A model generated the notes under the pieces. That model did not search any database. It was not told the origin of the DNA and saw only the letters and a list, made by a program, of their open reading frames with translations. From the NCBI GenBank assembly GCA_008360975.2, contig CM039184.1:69729056-69793055 (forward strand): DNA of 64,000 nucleotides. Direction: 5' to 3'. Each line of letters opens with the position of its first letter. Positions within the stretch are counted from its first letter, which is position 1. The DNA comes from Lichenostomus cassidix. Its lineage: Eukaryota; Chordata; Aves; Passeriformes; Meliphagidae. Shown one piece after another: positions 12,714-25,517 of this stretch. The position numbers and the translations under genes are program-made.

Positions 12714-12765
12714 CTATCCTTATATATATATATATAACACTATCCTTACATATATATATATATAA
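12714..12765. repeat. Duplicated 26-bp unit containing TA microsatellite
   Basis: Two copies (12714-12739 and 12740-12765) each begin with 'ctatcctta', run into a TA tract and end in 'ata(a)a'. The microsatellite was copied together with its unique flank, which suggests slippage over a hairpin-forming AT tract. Confidence 0.85.
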
Positions 12766-14399
12766 AATGCTGTTCAGATTATGCGCCTAGCAAAACCCAG
12801 CTCTGACCTCCAGTCCTAAATTAAACAACACAAGGTTAAATGTCAAGAAAATACGTGCAAAATATCTGGAAATATAAACTTATGCTGGGAAAGTCAGTAA
12901 AAAGAGAACTGAGAGGCTCCACTGCAGGAAAAAATATACTTCAGCAGTATCTTCAGTGAAAGCTGAAAGGAGTTATGCTAGGTTTTAAAGTAAAATTTAA
13001 TCCATTTACAACAAATGAAAGTTTCATTCAATATCATGTATACATCCAAAATTACCATTGTTGGTATTCTTTCTCCCATAACAATATGGGACAGAACCTG
13101 GAGAAAGAGGTCCAGGGGAGTCAAAAGAAGGCTCCATTTATCCTCTTCTGCCTTGGCTATTACTACAAACCTCTTCCAGAAATTCCATATCTTGTCCAGT
13201 ATGTGCACACACTTTTTCAAAGGAGTTATGTTCTGTTAATAAAAACATCTGTTCTCAGGTATTTTGATTTTGCATTTGTATTCATGTGAGTCAATAATTC
13301 TTTTTTTTTACTTTCTTGCTGCCAAGATGTCAATGATAGCCCCAGAGGTACTCTCTTTTGACAGATCAGAAATTTCATGTTGGAGAAAGAGGAAAGAGGG
13401 CTGTGAAAGTCTTGTACTTTTCTCTGCAGATATCACCAGTACCATCATCAGGATGCTACCAAAAGGAGAAGGAGCACTTTAGAAGCTTGAAGGCTACCAA
13501 ATGTGAGCATGTACTGGAAGAAGGGAGAATTATTTTAATTTACAAACATGAATTAACATACTAAGACCCTGTTCATTAGAGCACATTTTTGCACCATTAA
13601 TCTTGTAACATGGTCCAGTAATACAGTTGTCTTTAAGGTTCCTGTAATATCTATTACACCTAAAAAAAAGGGAAATATGTTTTCAAGATACCTCCAGAGG
13701 AAGGCTAGATGAGTCTGGGGAGTTACTCCATCCTTTCCTACTGAAGAGAACATTAATATATTTGTATAAAACCATGCTTTTAAAAATGGAATGTTTTGCA
13801 TAATGTGATTTTTTTGCCTTAGTGACATCAGACTCAGAGGTCCTTCACTGAGGGCTCTATAGTGCCCTCAAATTTTCAGTTAACCCACTGGCACAATATC
13901 AGTACAGGCTCTGCTCCTTGTTCCAAAGGGTGTTCAAAATGCTACCAGCTGATTTCCTCTCAAGGCTAAGATCAGTGGTGCTGTACCCAGCCAGCTTCAC
14001 TGTGACAGTGTGCCCAAAGGGGTGATTTCAGAAAAGTCCTGGAAAAGACTGGACAATTTTCCATCTAGTTCAGGAGATCACTGGAATTGCTAAAGCCCAA
14101 ATGCTTTGATTGCAGCTTCAAACATACTATTAGTAAGATCTGATGCTCAGTCCTGTCAATTGCCACTAAATCCTCTTTGGAAGGGGGATCCACATTCAAT
14201 ATTTTCCCATGCTAAACTGGCCATTCACACATGCACAAAACCCCATCTGTTTTTCTGAAGGAAGATTAGCTATGCCCTTCATCCTTGCTTTAGGTCGATG
14301 TGCAACTTATTGCTGTTCATGCCCAGAAGACAACAACCCAAGAAAGCTATCTTCATTTTTGTTTTTTGCCACTGCTGTGCTTTAACCCATCAGGCAGCT
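12766..14399. other. Gene-free unique DNA
   Basis: No recognised repeat or exon. Overlapping frames of 70-105 codons at 12.97-13.5 kb occur on both strands, as expected of non-coding DNA. From about 14.06 kb the plus strand becomes progressively C-rich, leading into the island at 14.4 kb. Confidence 0.55.
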
Positions 14400-15660
14400 A
14401 AACTCATTCACAGCTCTCATCCTAGCCTATACTGATCCACAAATAAACTGTGCCTTTTACTCTACCACTTATTTATTCCCTGAATGGAACTTAGCCTTAA
14501 CTGTACTTGAGGGAAACCTTTCACAGACCTAACCACCATGCTGCTGTAGTCAGCCCACATCCTAATTCTGTGGGGTTTATCTGACACAGTTTAAAGCTAT
14601 ATCCTAAATCTATGCCTTGAGCCTCAACCCCAATTCTGCACCTTAAAGCTAGGTCAGAGACTCTTGTCATGACATCATCTACTGCCAGGACCCTGAGGAC
14701 ACTAATAGTCCTTAATGGCTCTGACCAGCCACCCCTGGGGCCACTGGCCCAGCTGGACCCCTGGCCCAGGAGCCCCATTTCAGCCCAACAGGGCTGTCAG
14801 ACCCTACCTGACAAATTCACAGAAATTCCAGACTCCAACTCAGCCACAGCCACACCCATGTCTGTCCATGGACAGTGGTGATCAATACCCCAACCCCCAA
14901 AGGACTTCCCAGCATGACTTTGATCCTGCCCAGCCACTGTGGGAATGTGTCTGACCCTGGCTACCCTCATCAGATAAGACAGGACCAGCAAACTGACCTC
15001 ACTGCCATGAGTCTGTCTGACCTGGACCCTGGGGCTGTCACCCTGCTTGTCCCACTGGGGTGCTCTGGTGGGCACTGCCTGCCAAGGCCCTTCTTCCAAT
15101 GGTCCTACCAACTCCCCCTTGTCCCCTGGCTCTGCACCCCTTGGGAGAGTTCTTGTCCTGAATCTACCAGTCCAATCAAACCCACAGGGATATTAAATTT
15201 GCTTCATGCTCATTTAATTCCCTCGCCTTTGCCCCAGACATTGCCATGCCTCAACAAACCATATCCATCTGTAAAGTCACCTCCAGTAATGTGCATTTGC
15301 TGGCCCTGTGTGTCTCCCTGTCACTCAGCAACACAACCATCTTTCACTGCTTAGTCTCTGAGAACTTTACACTAACTCCAGTTCTAGTACTAATTATAAT
15401 ACAACCTCAAACCAGCAGATTCTTTGTCCATAGCAGCAGCAGCAGCAGCATTCACTTCATGCCAAATGCCTTTCAGAGTCCTGTAATAAACCAACTCTGG
15501 TTACTTTAGTCTTAAACTCCAGTCCTAGATCTGACTGTGTCCCAAGTCTAAATAATGTTCCATAACCCAAACTCCACACCCCACCCATCAACAACTAGAT
15601 TCACACTTCTCTTGACTGTTTTCATCTCAGCCTCCTGTTCTTTCCACACAGCTACTGTGG
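14400..15660. other. C-rich, G-poor island; possible decayed tandem array
   Basis: The plus strand has clear C-over-G asymmetry and higher GC than its surroundings. Related short words recur irregularly: CTGACC/GACCCTG near 14690, 14723, 14800, 14953, 14994 and 15019, and CCTAA/CTTAA words near 14528, 14560, 14603 and 15510. The pattern could be an old minisatellite or telomere-variant-like array decayed by mutation. Low stop density gives frames of about 160 codons (plus, 14875-15354, first ATG at 14914) and about 105 codons (minus), but neither resembles a protein. No splice or promoter signal is convincing. The tandem-array reading is an inference from word recurrence. I could not define a repeat unit. 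Confidence 0.35.
15432..15450. repeat. (AGC)6 trinucleotide microsatellite
   Basis: Six uninterrupted AGC units inside the C-rich island. No open frame with coding character spans it. Confidence 0.95.
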
Positions 15661-18600
15661 GCTGGCAGAGTCTTCACTGTCCTTGAGACATCTGGCCAGA
15701 CTACTGATAAAGGGAAGTGGTAAAGTTCACCTTGCCCAGCTTATTGGATTCCTTTGAGTTATTAGCTCCTTGTGATCCATTTAATGTTTTTAATAATTTT
15801 TCCTGAAATATCTTTGTGTTTTAAAAATAGAATTAGAGTGGTGTTGTGCATAATAAGGGAAGTGGAAAAAAAAAAATCAGGAAATTTCAATTCTCTGCCA
15901 AAAATGTAAGGATTAATGCCTGCTAAAGCTTTGCTCTCCTAGCCATTGTTCCTTTCTTGCTTCTCCAGAAGCCACAGATGGCATACACACCTTAAAATTT
16001 TTAAGTGCTTTTGTGTGAATTAAAAGGTGAAATTCTAAGCACACAGTTTTTGATATATAAATGTTTAGCATGAAGAGGAAAGCAGATGGGAAGGAAATCA
16101 TGAGTGTGTTCAGATCAAAACCACAGGAGCATCAGATGCTCTACCAGTTGGTGGAATGTTGACCTTAATAAAGCTACGACAACTCACACAGGCTGACTCT
16201 GCACCACAGGACAGGGAGAGTCATAATGGCTTTAAACTGTGTGTTTTCCACTTCTCCCTAATGCAGACTACAGCTATGTTGGATGGACATAAATTGTTCA
16301 GAATGAAGAATTAGACTGAAAAAGAGTATTGCATTGGGGGAAAAAAAAAGGTAATAAGAATTACAAGCATGTCTTTGCTCTGATACAGTAAAATAAAACT
16401 AATATTTAGTACCAATGTATTATAATTTTTGCCTACTACCCCAGTCATGGACCATCTCGAAAAGCATTTTCCATCATCTCATAGAGAGGCATTACTTTAA
16501 AACTTTCACCATAAACTGAAAAATCCCACATATTTTGATAATAACAGATGGTTATGAAGTAGATATGGAGCTGTATGTCACTCCTGGGGCTTTATGGCTA
16601 TTCAGAAGCCACTTGAATTATACGCTCATGGTTAATAACATCAGCAGAGCCACTCCAGTTAATTACAGCATTAGAGTTACTCCATGGTTCTCTATTATAC
16701 TTTAAGTTGCAGTAAGAAAAGGGCAACCATATAATCCCTCCAAAGACATTGTACTGCCCTTGCTAAAAAGACTGAAAAAGCTTCATAGCTGTGGACAAAA
16801 TGTAAACCCCAGTATGGAACAAGAGATACTCTTTAATGTCTCTTGCACAGAGCAGCTGAATTGACAGTAATTCCAGCCTGGCCAGAAAGCAAACATGGTA
16901 TTGCTTCTCATTGTGAGCTAATAAAATGGAGTGTTGCCTCTTGCCTAGAGAAGGCAGGGAGGGAGGAAATGGGAGGTGTAATGAGTATGCAGAAAGGACT
17001 CTCAGGAAGCTTTGAGCTGTCTCCAGTTTAATTTACCTTTTGCTCCTGATTTCATCCCATTCTCAACATTTTTGTCTCTTTTCATTGCATTCTGAAGCAG
17101 AGGAAACTTATAAACAAAGCCAAATACACTAGAATGCTTTGTTCATCAAATAATTGAGACAAAGCAAAAAAAAAGCTATTTCACCAAGAAAACCTTATGG
17201 ACTTTTTAAGAGACCTTTTTGTCAGCAAGGCTGTAAATTATTGACTTAGATTTTTCATTAAAAATAAAAGGGCACACCCTTCAAAGCAGGCTTCATTTCA
17301 GATGAAATAAATCCCATGGCTAAAAATGGAGTTGATATCCCCCCCAAAGCCTGTTCTTAAGATACTTTACCACTCATTTGGCTGAATATACCCCACAGAC
17401 AAGGGGCCAGCAGGGATTTTCCTATTGTGTCCCTTGTCCACCTCTAGATCCCCTCTTTAGGCTCCAAATTCAGGAGATGGAGAATGGCAGAACCACATTA
17501 TCTGTGGATCAAGGATAAGATGGAGGGATCTGTGGATTATTCCAGGAAATACTATTGAAATATGTGTCAGTGGGATTTTTTTAAAGCAATATTGTTAAAT
17601 CTGTGCTTTACCCCAGCATGAGCCAAGCCTCCCCTGGATACAGTGTCTCTGTGATGAGGAGCTTTTTCTCACCTGCCTTGCCACACTTAGAGAGAGGCAA
17701 AAGCTGCAGTCTCACTCTTGGCTCTCACTTCACATGCCAAGCTGTGTGCTTGAAGTGTTTCAGTTATTTCAGAGCAAAGTCTGGGAAATAATGCCACCTT
17801 TCCATATAGCAGCACGGGCCTTTTTGCAGCTTGAACATTGTATTTAGCTAGGATATGGAGTCATTCCTCAGTATACTGCATAAATGTTTCAGAGGCCTTG
17901 ATTGATCATAGGAAAGTTCTACCTAGACATGCTAATAAAGACAAGTACTACTTTCAGCACCTTACCAAACTACAGGAGGTATATGTCTGATCCTTTGGAA
18001 AGAAAAACCTCTGAAAAATGTAAATAATTCACAAATGCTAAAATGCCTCCTTCATCTCAATAATATTTTAGAGTGTAGCTATATTTAAAATTGCAAATTA
18101 GTGTTATAGATGACTTCCAATTTATTAAAATGTATACATTAATAAAACTGATGGTGAAAAACTTTGGATCATAAAATCTAGCATATGTTGAAGCTGGCAT
18201 CTTAATTCTAGCTCTAGCACCAGCTGTGGAATCTATGCCTTTGAAGTACTCACAGCTGGGTTTGAAGCTCCTCTCTGCAGACAAAGAAATACACAGTCTT
18301 AAACACTGCCTTTACATTTGCTGTAGCTTAGCTGGAACTTGACTTAAAGAGTTATTTCTTGATGCAGAGAGACATCTCTGTATCTGCTTTAGAGGCAGGT
18401 GATATCACATCTTCAGTCTCAGATGTAGTTAAAACCCACTCCCACAGCAAAGGTAAGCCACCAGCTTTAAAACACAGGTTGAAATTCAGTTTATAGCTAT
18501 GATACACTTAGGCACAAAGACCCTGGCTTAAATTTGAGCTCCTTTCCCATGCAAAAATGTCATTTAATCAATTGCAATATTTCTAATGTACCTGTAGCCT

Positions 18601-19648
18601 TCCTATTTGAATACCTGTGCCTGCAGCTCAGCAGGATTCTTTCCAGCACAAGCAGAAAATAAGATCTCTGGGTTCAAGCTCCTTGGTTTAGCACAGCAGG
18701 GCATTCTCTGCTGAGCTGCCCCTACCTGCAAACACTTCAAAGGAGCAGTCCCAGCAGGGGCTGGAGCTGAAACCAAAAGCAGTGGTTTGATCTAGCATGG
18801 GAGATTTCACCACTCTTCAGCCCCGAGGGCAACTTGTTCATTTAAAAAATGTATTTTAAAGTGATATATTGCATGGCTGTTATTAGACCTTGAAGAGAGT
18901 AATCGCAGCTGCGTGTTCCTTCCCTCTGGTCAGCTTTGTGAGCAAATGAAAGGAAAAAACAGGAAGGAGGATGAGTGCACTGTTCCAGAAACTCTGTGTT
19001 GACCCCATTTCTGTACTGTGTTTCATGAGCAAGAGCATGTGGAAGGGTGAACCACAAAGTTTGTTTGTGCTCTTTGATCTTATTTTATGATGTACAAAGA
19101 GAGTACCATTTGAGATATGATTTTCATTTGTGGTCTTAGTTAAAAATATCAGGAATCATGGTTTATGCTTTTGCATTTTGTGCCAGAGGACTGATGGTGG
19201 CAAGGGTTTGAGAGATTTTGGGAACACCTTTTGCTTGAGCGTGAAAGACAATGTTGACTTTAACATAGTCTAAGCCCATGGATTTAAAGCTGTTTTTTGC
19301 AATAGATTTCCACGTTAGAGAGAATAATCGGCTTTGTTTTTCTCATGATAGGAGAGAAAAGCATGTGCATCTCTTATTTTGTATTATTTTACTGACCATA
19401 ACTCTGATATGATGAATGCTAAGTGACTTTGTGCATATGGGATTTTTCCACAAATGTTATACTAGTCACGTCCACAGGCATGTCTTTTGCTGCCAGCTGA
19501 CGGAACTACAGTACTTCATTCAGTGATTAATGAATTTCTCTACAGAATGTGTGTCATGGTCTAAATCTTTCCACTATCATACTTTTGGTTTTTATTAAGC
19601 ATTCAGAATTATAGACCCACACTGGGTGAGTCCTGCCACTGATCAGTC
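15661..19648. other. Gene-free unique DNA (4 kb)
   Basis: No interspersed repeat or exon is recognised. The stretch 16560-16700 is balanced in composition and rich in AATTA-type words, and could be a conserved non-coding element. That cannot be shown without alignment. All frames are under 80 codons. Confidence 0.55.
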
Positions 19649-19695
19649 ATGGAATCATGGAATATCCTGTGTTGGAAGGAACCCACCAGGATCAC
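19649..19695 (-). mobile_element. Short CR1 3' end, minus strand
   Basis: 'catggaatcatggaatatcc' followed by 'tgttggaaggaacccacc' matches the reverse complement of the terminal part of a CR1. It is of the same general signature as the copy at 8613. Only ~47 bp are retained. Confidence 0.75.
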
Positions 19696-21054
19696 AGTTT
19701 GAAAAACAAGAGTAAGCTGGGATGGACAGCTGTCTAGCTATGTAGTTGTCATTTAAAAGAGCTGTAACAAAGTATGTATAAACCTGTCAAGACCTCAGAA
19801 AGGATTCTTAATTTTCTAATTTGGATTTGCCCCTTCTTGTTTGTAGGTTCACTCTCCCATGACAGTCTAACTTCCTTAAACATGAAGTGTGTTTTCTGTG
19901 ATAGCTCAGAAAATGGGTGTTTATGAAGTCTTCTCATTTAGCTAAACCCGAGCACTCCCTTTCCCCATCTGAAGGAGAAAAAAAAATCTGCAAGTGCAGC
20001 ACAGGTGTCATTTTTCAGACCTGATAATGGGCATTATACACAAAGCTTTTCTTTTGCTATGAAGAGCTGACCAGCCTTACCTGGCCAGAACATAAATTCA
20101 TACTAGGTTATTATGTCAGTGCTCCTACACACACACACAGACAAAGTCAACTTCATGCATAAAAGCTGCCTCCATATCTTAAATTCAGTTACTAGAGGGA
20201 CTTCAGTCAAGGTGAATCTGGTGGAGCAAGTTTTGAATTGAGAGCCTTTCCTGCTCATGGAGGGAAATCCTCCGAGGTTGCTTTCATCTGGCAGGGAGCT
20301 GCTGCTGGTGTGTTGCTCTCAGTAGTGAGCTGACTAGTTTAAAGTTGAGTTAGCTGTTTCTTTACAAGACCTGGTAGCTGCAGGATGTTTCTGCTGTAAC
20401 ATTTTCTTGGTGTCTGGAGTGCCTAAAAATAACTATAAGAGAAAATGAAGTAGAGGCTGAGCTTTCTTACAGAAAAAAAAACTTTTCACAGATCCTTATA
20501 ATTCTCGTTGAGGTGGTAGGAAGACTCTGCAGGTTCCCTGCTCTCTGTGGAAATGTTGTGAGGTGATCCTGACTGATGGATCCAAGTCTGAACAAAGGAG
20601 TGTCATAGCTTCAAAGAACCTCACTAACCCCACTCACTCCCCAAACTACAACTTCTTGCTGCTGCCAAAATTAGCATCTTCTGAAATATGGCTTTGTAAA
20701 CATGTAAATAGGAAATTACATGGCCTCCCTTATGTTCCCTGTGAATTTGAGTTCTTCCCTGAAGCCAACAGATGAAAAAAGTGAAATGTGGTTGTGACCC
20801 CAGAGGAAAAATACAAATTAGCAAAATTCAATACTTGAAGCAAAATTACTGTTCCTTTAACTGCACAATCCCTACACCAATCCCAGGGTGCATTTCTCCA
20901 TTCTGGGAGATGTCAGGGACATTAAAGTAAGAACAGGATGTGATAACATCCCTTCTGACATGATGGTAGAAGAATGGGAAAAGAACTGGAAAAAAGAGAT
21001 ACAGCATAATAGAATTTGCCTATACATACATGATTCATCCTCACAGGCACGCTG
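19696..21054. other. Gene-free unique DNA
   Basis: A small (AC)6 run sits at about 20127-20139. Otherwise no repeat, exon or RNA gene is recognised. The CR1 downstream might begin slightly left of 21055, but similarity is not clear there. Confidence 0.55.
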
Positions 21055-21997
21055 AATGTGAGCTAGATAAGTGGTCAGTAAAGAGTATTGAAAACTGGCT
21101 GAATATCCAGGCCTGAAGGGTTGTGATCAAATCCCAGCTGGAGACCAGTCAGTAGTGGTGTACCACAGGGGCTGATGCTGGGGTCAATACTGTTTAATAT
21201 CTCCATTAGTGACCCACAGGGCAACCTGCAGCCTCAGCAAGTTTTCAGGGGATGGAAAACAGGGAGGAGTTGCTGATACAGCAGCTGGTTGTACTGTCAC
21301 TCAGAGGGACCTCAACAGGTGAAATGGGCAGAGAGGAAACTCACAAAGCCCAAGAAAGGGAAATGCAGATTTCTGCACCTGGGAAGAAATTCTCCTGGGG
21401 TGAAGGATGAGGGGGTCCTGGTGGACAACCAAGCTGAGCATGAGCCAGCAAAGAAGGCCAGGTGCATCCTCATGTTGCCAGCAAGGCTGAGGATGGTGAC
21501 TGCACTGACGAAGCCACACCTTGTGTATGGAAATTGAGGCTAAAAGAAAGAAATGGACTTGCTGGAGTGAGTCCAGTAAAGGACCATGAAGATGATTAAA
21601 GGACCAGAGTATTTCATGCAAAGAGAGCCTGAGAGAGCTGGTACTGCTCCCTCTGGAAAAGAGAAGGCCTGGGGGGGATCTTGTCAGTGTCCATAAATAC
21701 CTGACTGGAAGGAGTAAAGAGGAAGCCAAGCTTTTGTCAGTAGTGTGTAGTGGCAGAACAAGAGGCAATGGACACAGAAGAGAATACAGGGAATTCTTTT
21801 TAAAAGCAAGAAAAATCTCCCTTACTTTGAGGGAGCAGAAAATCTGGAACAGTTTTCTCGGAGTCTCTATCCATGAAAATATTCAGAACTCAACTGGACA
21901 CAACCCTGGACATCCTGCTTTCTCTGATTCTGCTTGATCAGGGAGGCTGGATGAGGTGACCTTCAGAGGAGCTTTCGAACCTCAACCATACTATGAT
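21055..21997 (+). mobile_element. CR1 LINE, plus strand, ~940 bp, 5'-truncated, RT remnant
   Basis: This is the longest mobile element in the window. The RT signature S-G-V-P-Q-G-x-x-L-G-S-x-L-F-N-I-x-I can be read from 21154 onward, matching the VPQG...LG..LFNI block of CR1 ORF2. Downstream come decayed CR1 landmarks: 'ctgcacctggg' near 21376, 'gtcctggtggacaac' near 21415, 'atgagccagca' near 21440 and 'gcagaacaagaggcaatgg' near 21752. The 3' end is 'accatactatgattt'. The frame is broken by stops and indels, and everything upstream of this RT block is missing. It is a dead copy. A 155-codon minus-strand frame across it (21301-21768) is an antisense shadow. Confidence 0.95.
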
Positions 21998-24320
21998 TTG
22001 TTTACTTATATATTGCATCAAATTAAAGCTTTCCAATGGTCAAAAATACATGTTAGTAATCAGAGGATCTGTTAAAAGAATTAAACTGTGTTTAAAGGAA
22101 AGCCTTGTGTGGTGGCTCCCATCATCTGGGAGCACTGAAGGAAACATGGAAAAACCCACGGAGAAGAGGCTATGAGAAAAGAGAGTCAAAGGTAGAGCAG
22201 GAGAAATCTAAATAAGAAAGAAGGTAAAGCTTTAAAGTCTGAGACACAAGGGTCTAAAACAAAAGACTGATTTGGGAAATTATTTCCATTTGTCAATTTT
22301 AGTAATTGCTCTCAATTACCTAAGACATGTTTTGAAATAAAACACGCATTCCTGGCAGCATGTGAATTGCTCTCTTCCTTATAACTGAATTGGTCTGCAG
22401 CAAAGGGAATACATTTCAATGCTGAATATTTCCTTTCTGGGTGTGCTGTTGGATCCTGATGCAACACATGCACTCCCAGGCACCTGGTATGAGTCACTGT
22501 GCTGTTAGATCTTTGCTACAGAGAAGAGGGTGGGGATGGCTAAGTGCAGCAAATGGACAGTAATTCTGTGATGCTACCCAGAAGCAAATCCACCCTAAAA
22601 TGAAGATAAAGGGATTGCATGGGTAGTACAATGTTGCAAGAGCAGTGTAAGTGGTGTAAGTGGGGTAACCTGGGCAGAAGATCAGCTACTCATGATGGGT
22701 AAGAGGCAAGATGCCTCATAGTAGAAGAAAGATGGGTCACCTTATTGGACAAAGGGATTTCCTTTGCATAAAATATCTCATCAGCAAACACAGAAGTCCC
22801 TTTCAGTCTTTGTCTATCAGTTCTGTCTCAATATTTTTGCAAGAAACAGACATAAATTTGGAGAAGTATGCAAGAGAAAAAAAAACCACATAAGGAAGTG
22901 AAATGTTATTGAATCCATCTCCCAGAAGAGTTGTTCACTCTGGATGCTTACACAAGAGAAGTATCTTTAGGGATAATGTGACACAGTAATAAATTTTAAG
23001 TCCATTTATTACCCATGGAAAAAACCCATTGGCTCCAGGTTATTTAAAATGTATTCTTAGAGCTATCCACTAATATATGACTCTGGAACTACTTGGAAAA
23101 TCTTTGTGTTCAAAGGCCCCAGTTGGAAAGAAACACAGGAGGCAGTGTTTCACCATGAAGGATATCTGAGTTGGAAAGCTTGCATTTCCTGCCAGTACCT
23201 GCTACTGAATCCCTACATGGCCTTGGGTCTGGCCATGCATTCAGTGTATTTTAACTGGCTTCAAAATCAAGCCTTGGCTTTGTTGCCCACAGTTAATACT
23301 AGAGGTTCCTACAAGCTAGCTCTAGAGTGCTACATCTTTTTCCCCAACCATTGGAAGATCCTTAATTGCACATGTATAATTTGATTGTGACTTCACTGCT
23401 TCCCACACATCCCCTCAGCACTGGCATGGCTTGCATGGGGCTGATGGCTCTTTAGCCTTCCTAAAAAACCCTGAAATGCTCTGCTAGAAGGAGAGATGAG
23501 GTTTATATACTCAGTATTAGAGGTGAGTGCAGTGGAATTAAGGTCACCCTTCAGAAATCATCCTGGAGGGTGATTCGAGAGCTAAGAGATAAAGCAAGAC
23601 AAGGCAGTTTCAGGAAGGACAAAAGAAGAAGGCAGTAACAGATTAGAAGATGTGGAAAGACTGCGGGACTGCCATGAAACCTTTAACATGAGTGAAGCAT
23701 AAAATTAACATCAATAATCAAATGCAATAACAAGCAAGTATTGAGTGCCAAAGAGAGGTTGGCAAACATTCAGGTGCAGTACTTACTCCTTGCTCATGAT
23801 TTCTGACTCGGAAAAATGCAAATCTTCAAAAGACCTTGTGACGAAAAAAGAAATATACTGTTTATTGAGAGACTTAAAAATCTAGATGTATTCATTTTCA
23901 ACACTTTTTTGTCTTTTTTTTGGAATAATTTTTGCTAGACTAGAAAAGAACTTGTCTTGAATTATGCTCTACTCAAAGGAGAAAATGCTCCAGTTTTGGC
24001 AGGTGTTAATCTGTTGGAAGATGTGATGATGACTATGAGCAGCATCAGAGAGTGTTTAGCATGGTCATGTTTTTAAAAGTGGCCTTAATGATATCTCCAT
24101 TGGTGCATGGACAAATTTTCTAACTGCACACATTGTTCTACCATTACCGTCTTCCAGTCAGTAATAGAATTTGTACACAGAGATCTGTATTTATATGAGA
24201 ATTTGGGAAGCGAAATTTAAATTTTAAAAACCAAGCATAAATTTTAAAAAGTATCTCTGAAAATCAAATCTAAACATTATAAATCTGTGAAACTCCTTGG
24301 TCAACAACAGGGCGATTAAA
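21998..24320. other. Gene-free unique DNA (2.3 kb)
   Basis: AT-rich, with no repeat family or exon recognised. Frames are under 95 codons. Confidence 0.6.
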
Positions 24321-24360
24321 GTATGTGTGTTTACACACACACACACACACATACACAGAC
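24321..24360. repeat. (CA)n microsatellite with adjoining GT inverted stem
   Basis: About nine uninterrupted AC units (24333-24352) are preceded by a short GTGTGT run separated by TT. The tract can therefore fold back (GTGTGT-TT-ACACAC). It is likely polymorphic. Confidence 0.92.
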
Positions 24361-25452
24361 AGAGTTTTTAAAAGTTTGGGTTTACCATTTTGTTGGAGAA
24401 ATCTAGAATTCTAAAACCTGTTTCAGAGTTGTCACCTCTTGTATTGCCAAGACTTTTAAGCTGATGACTCAATCAATTTTCCAATTGTCTGCTTGTCTCT
24501 GCCTGATATTTCCTAATAGAAGCCTCAGTAGTCACGTAATTTAGACATAAAAATGGAATTTATAACTTTTCCATTTACTCTGTCTCTATCACTGTCCACT
24601 GCCATTACTTTCTCTCAGCTTAATAACTGTAGTGAGAGTAAAAAATAGTCTTATTGTCTGCTCTCCTAATGTGCAACAACTTGTCAAATGGCAGGGACTT
24701 GCAACTGTATGCATATCAACTCTTTCTGAGCTTTCTATTATCCTCACCCTATTTTACATTTTCTTTTTAAATTGGCCATAAATTCACAGACAAAAATTCT
24801 TAAGCTTTCTATTTACCCATCAGTGTGCAGACTCAGTTTATTTCAAAATGCCTTAAGCCAATTTTAGCTATTTCTGAATGGTAGTGAATCAAAAAGTGTT
24901 TTATTTTTCTAAAGTTAATTTTCTCCTGCTGTTATTCTGTATGGATTATATTTATTCTGTGTTTGTGGTATTCTTTGTAGCTTTCTCGAGCAGCTTGCTT
25001 GTTCTCTGAAATGGCAATAATGGATTTGTGACAGTGGAAATGGCTAACAGTGGCTTGTGTTTTACAGTAAGCAGCATTGGTAGAAGCAGATGGACATCTG
25101 AGAAAAACAGTTCCTTAATTACATTTCAAAATTAAGAAAGAATTAAAATTTTTGAAGATGATCAAGAAAAAACACTTTTCTCTAAACAGGTTATTTTTAA
25201 AAATTTCACCAAAGAGTACTGACTTCTATCATCACATACTACAAGAATAAAAGCTATTTTTCTGCCTTAAATATTGGACATTATGATTCAAACATCTGAA
25301 AAGTCCATAATATTTTAAAGAAAGCTACCTGAAAATTTGCTACCACATGTGAGATCATTTATGATGCAGTTTGTCCAACATTTCCTTTGGGATTTTGCAT
25401 TTGTTAAATTTATTCCATGTTCAAAGATGGCATAAGCCAAATTGTAAACTTG
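24361..25452. other. Gene-free AT-rich unique DNA
   Basis: No exon, RNA gene or repeat is recognised. Confidence 0.6.
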
Positions 25453-25517
25453 TAATAACTCACAGTGTTGCAAATGAGTGAGTTGTTATGAACGTAATAA
25501 TTGCATAGTTATGCAAT
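25453..25517. repeat. Two adjacent inverted repeats
   Basis: First stem: an 11-bp arm TAATAACTCAC (25453-25463) pairs with 25478-25488 across a 14-nt loop, with one mismatch that would be a G-U pair in RNA. Second stem: ATTGCATA (25500-25507) pairs perfectly with TATGCAAT (25510-25517) across two bases. In DNA the second is an octamer-like POU-type palindrome. No transcript evidence can be drawn from sequence alone. Confidence 0.7.

Noticed and set aside
14875..15354. 159-codon plus frame in the C-rich island
   Set aside because: C-rich DNA has few stop codons; the opening codon is GTG and the first ATG is 13 codons in. The product is Pro/Leu/Ser-rich with no recognisable domain.
21301..21768. 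155-codon minus-strand frame
   Set aside because: It lies antisense inside the plus-strand CR1 and owes its length to the element's purine-rich coding strand; no independent protein resemblance.
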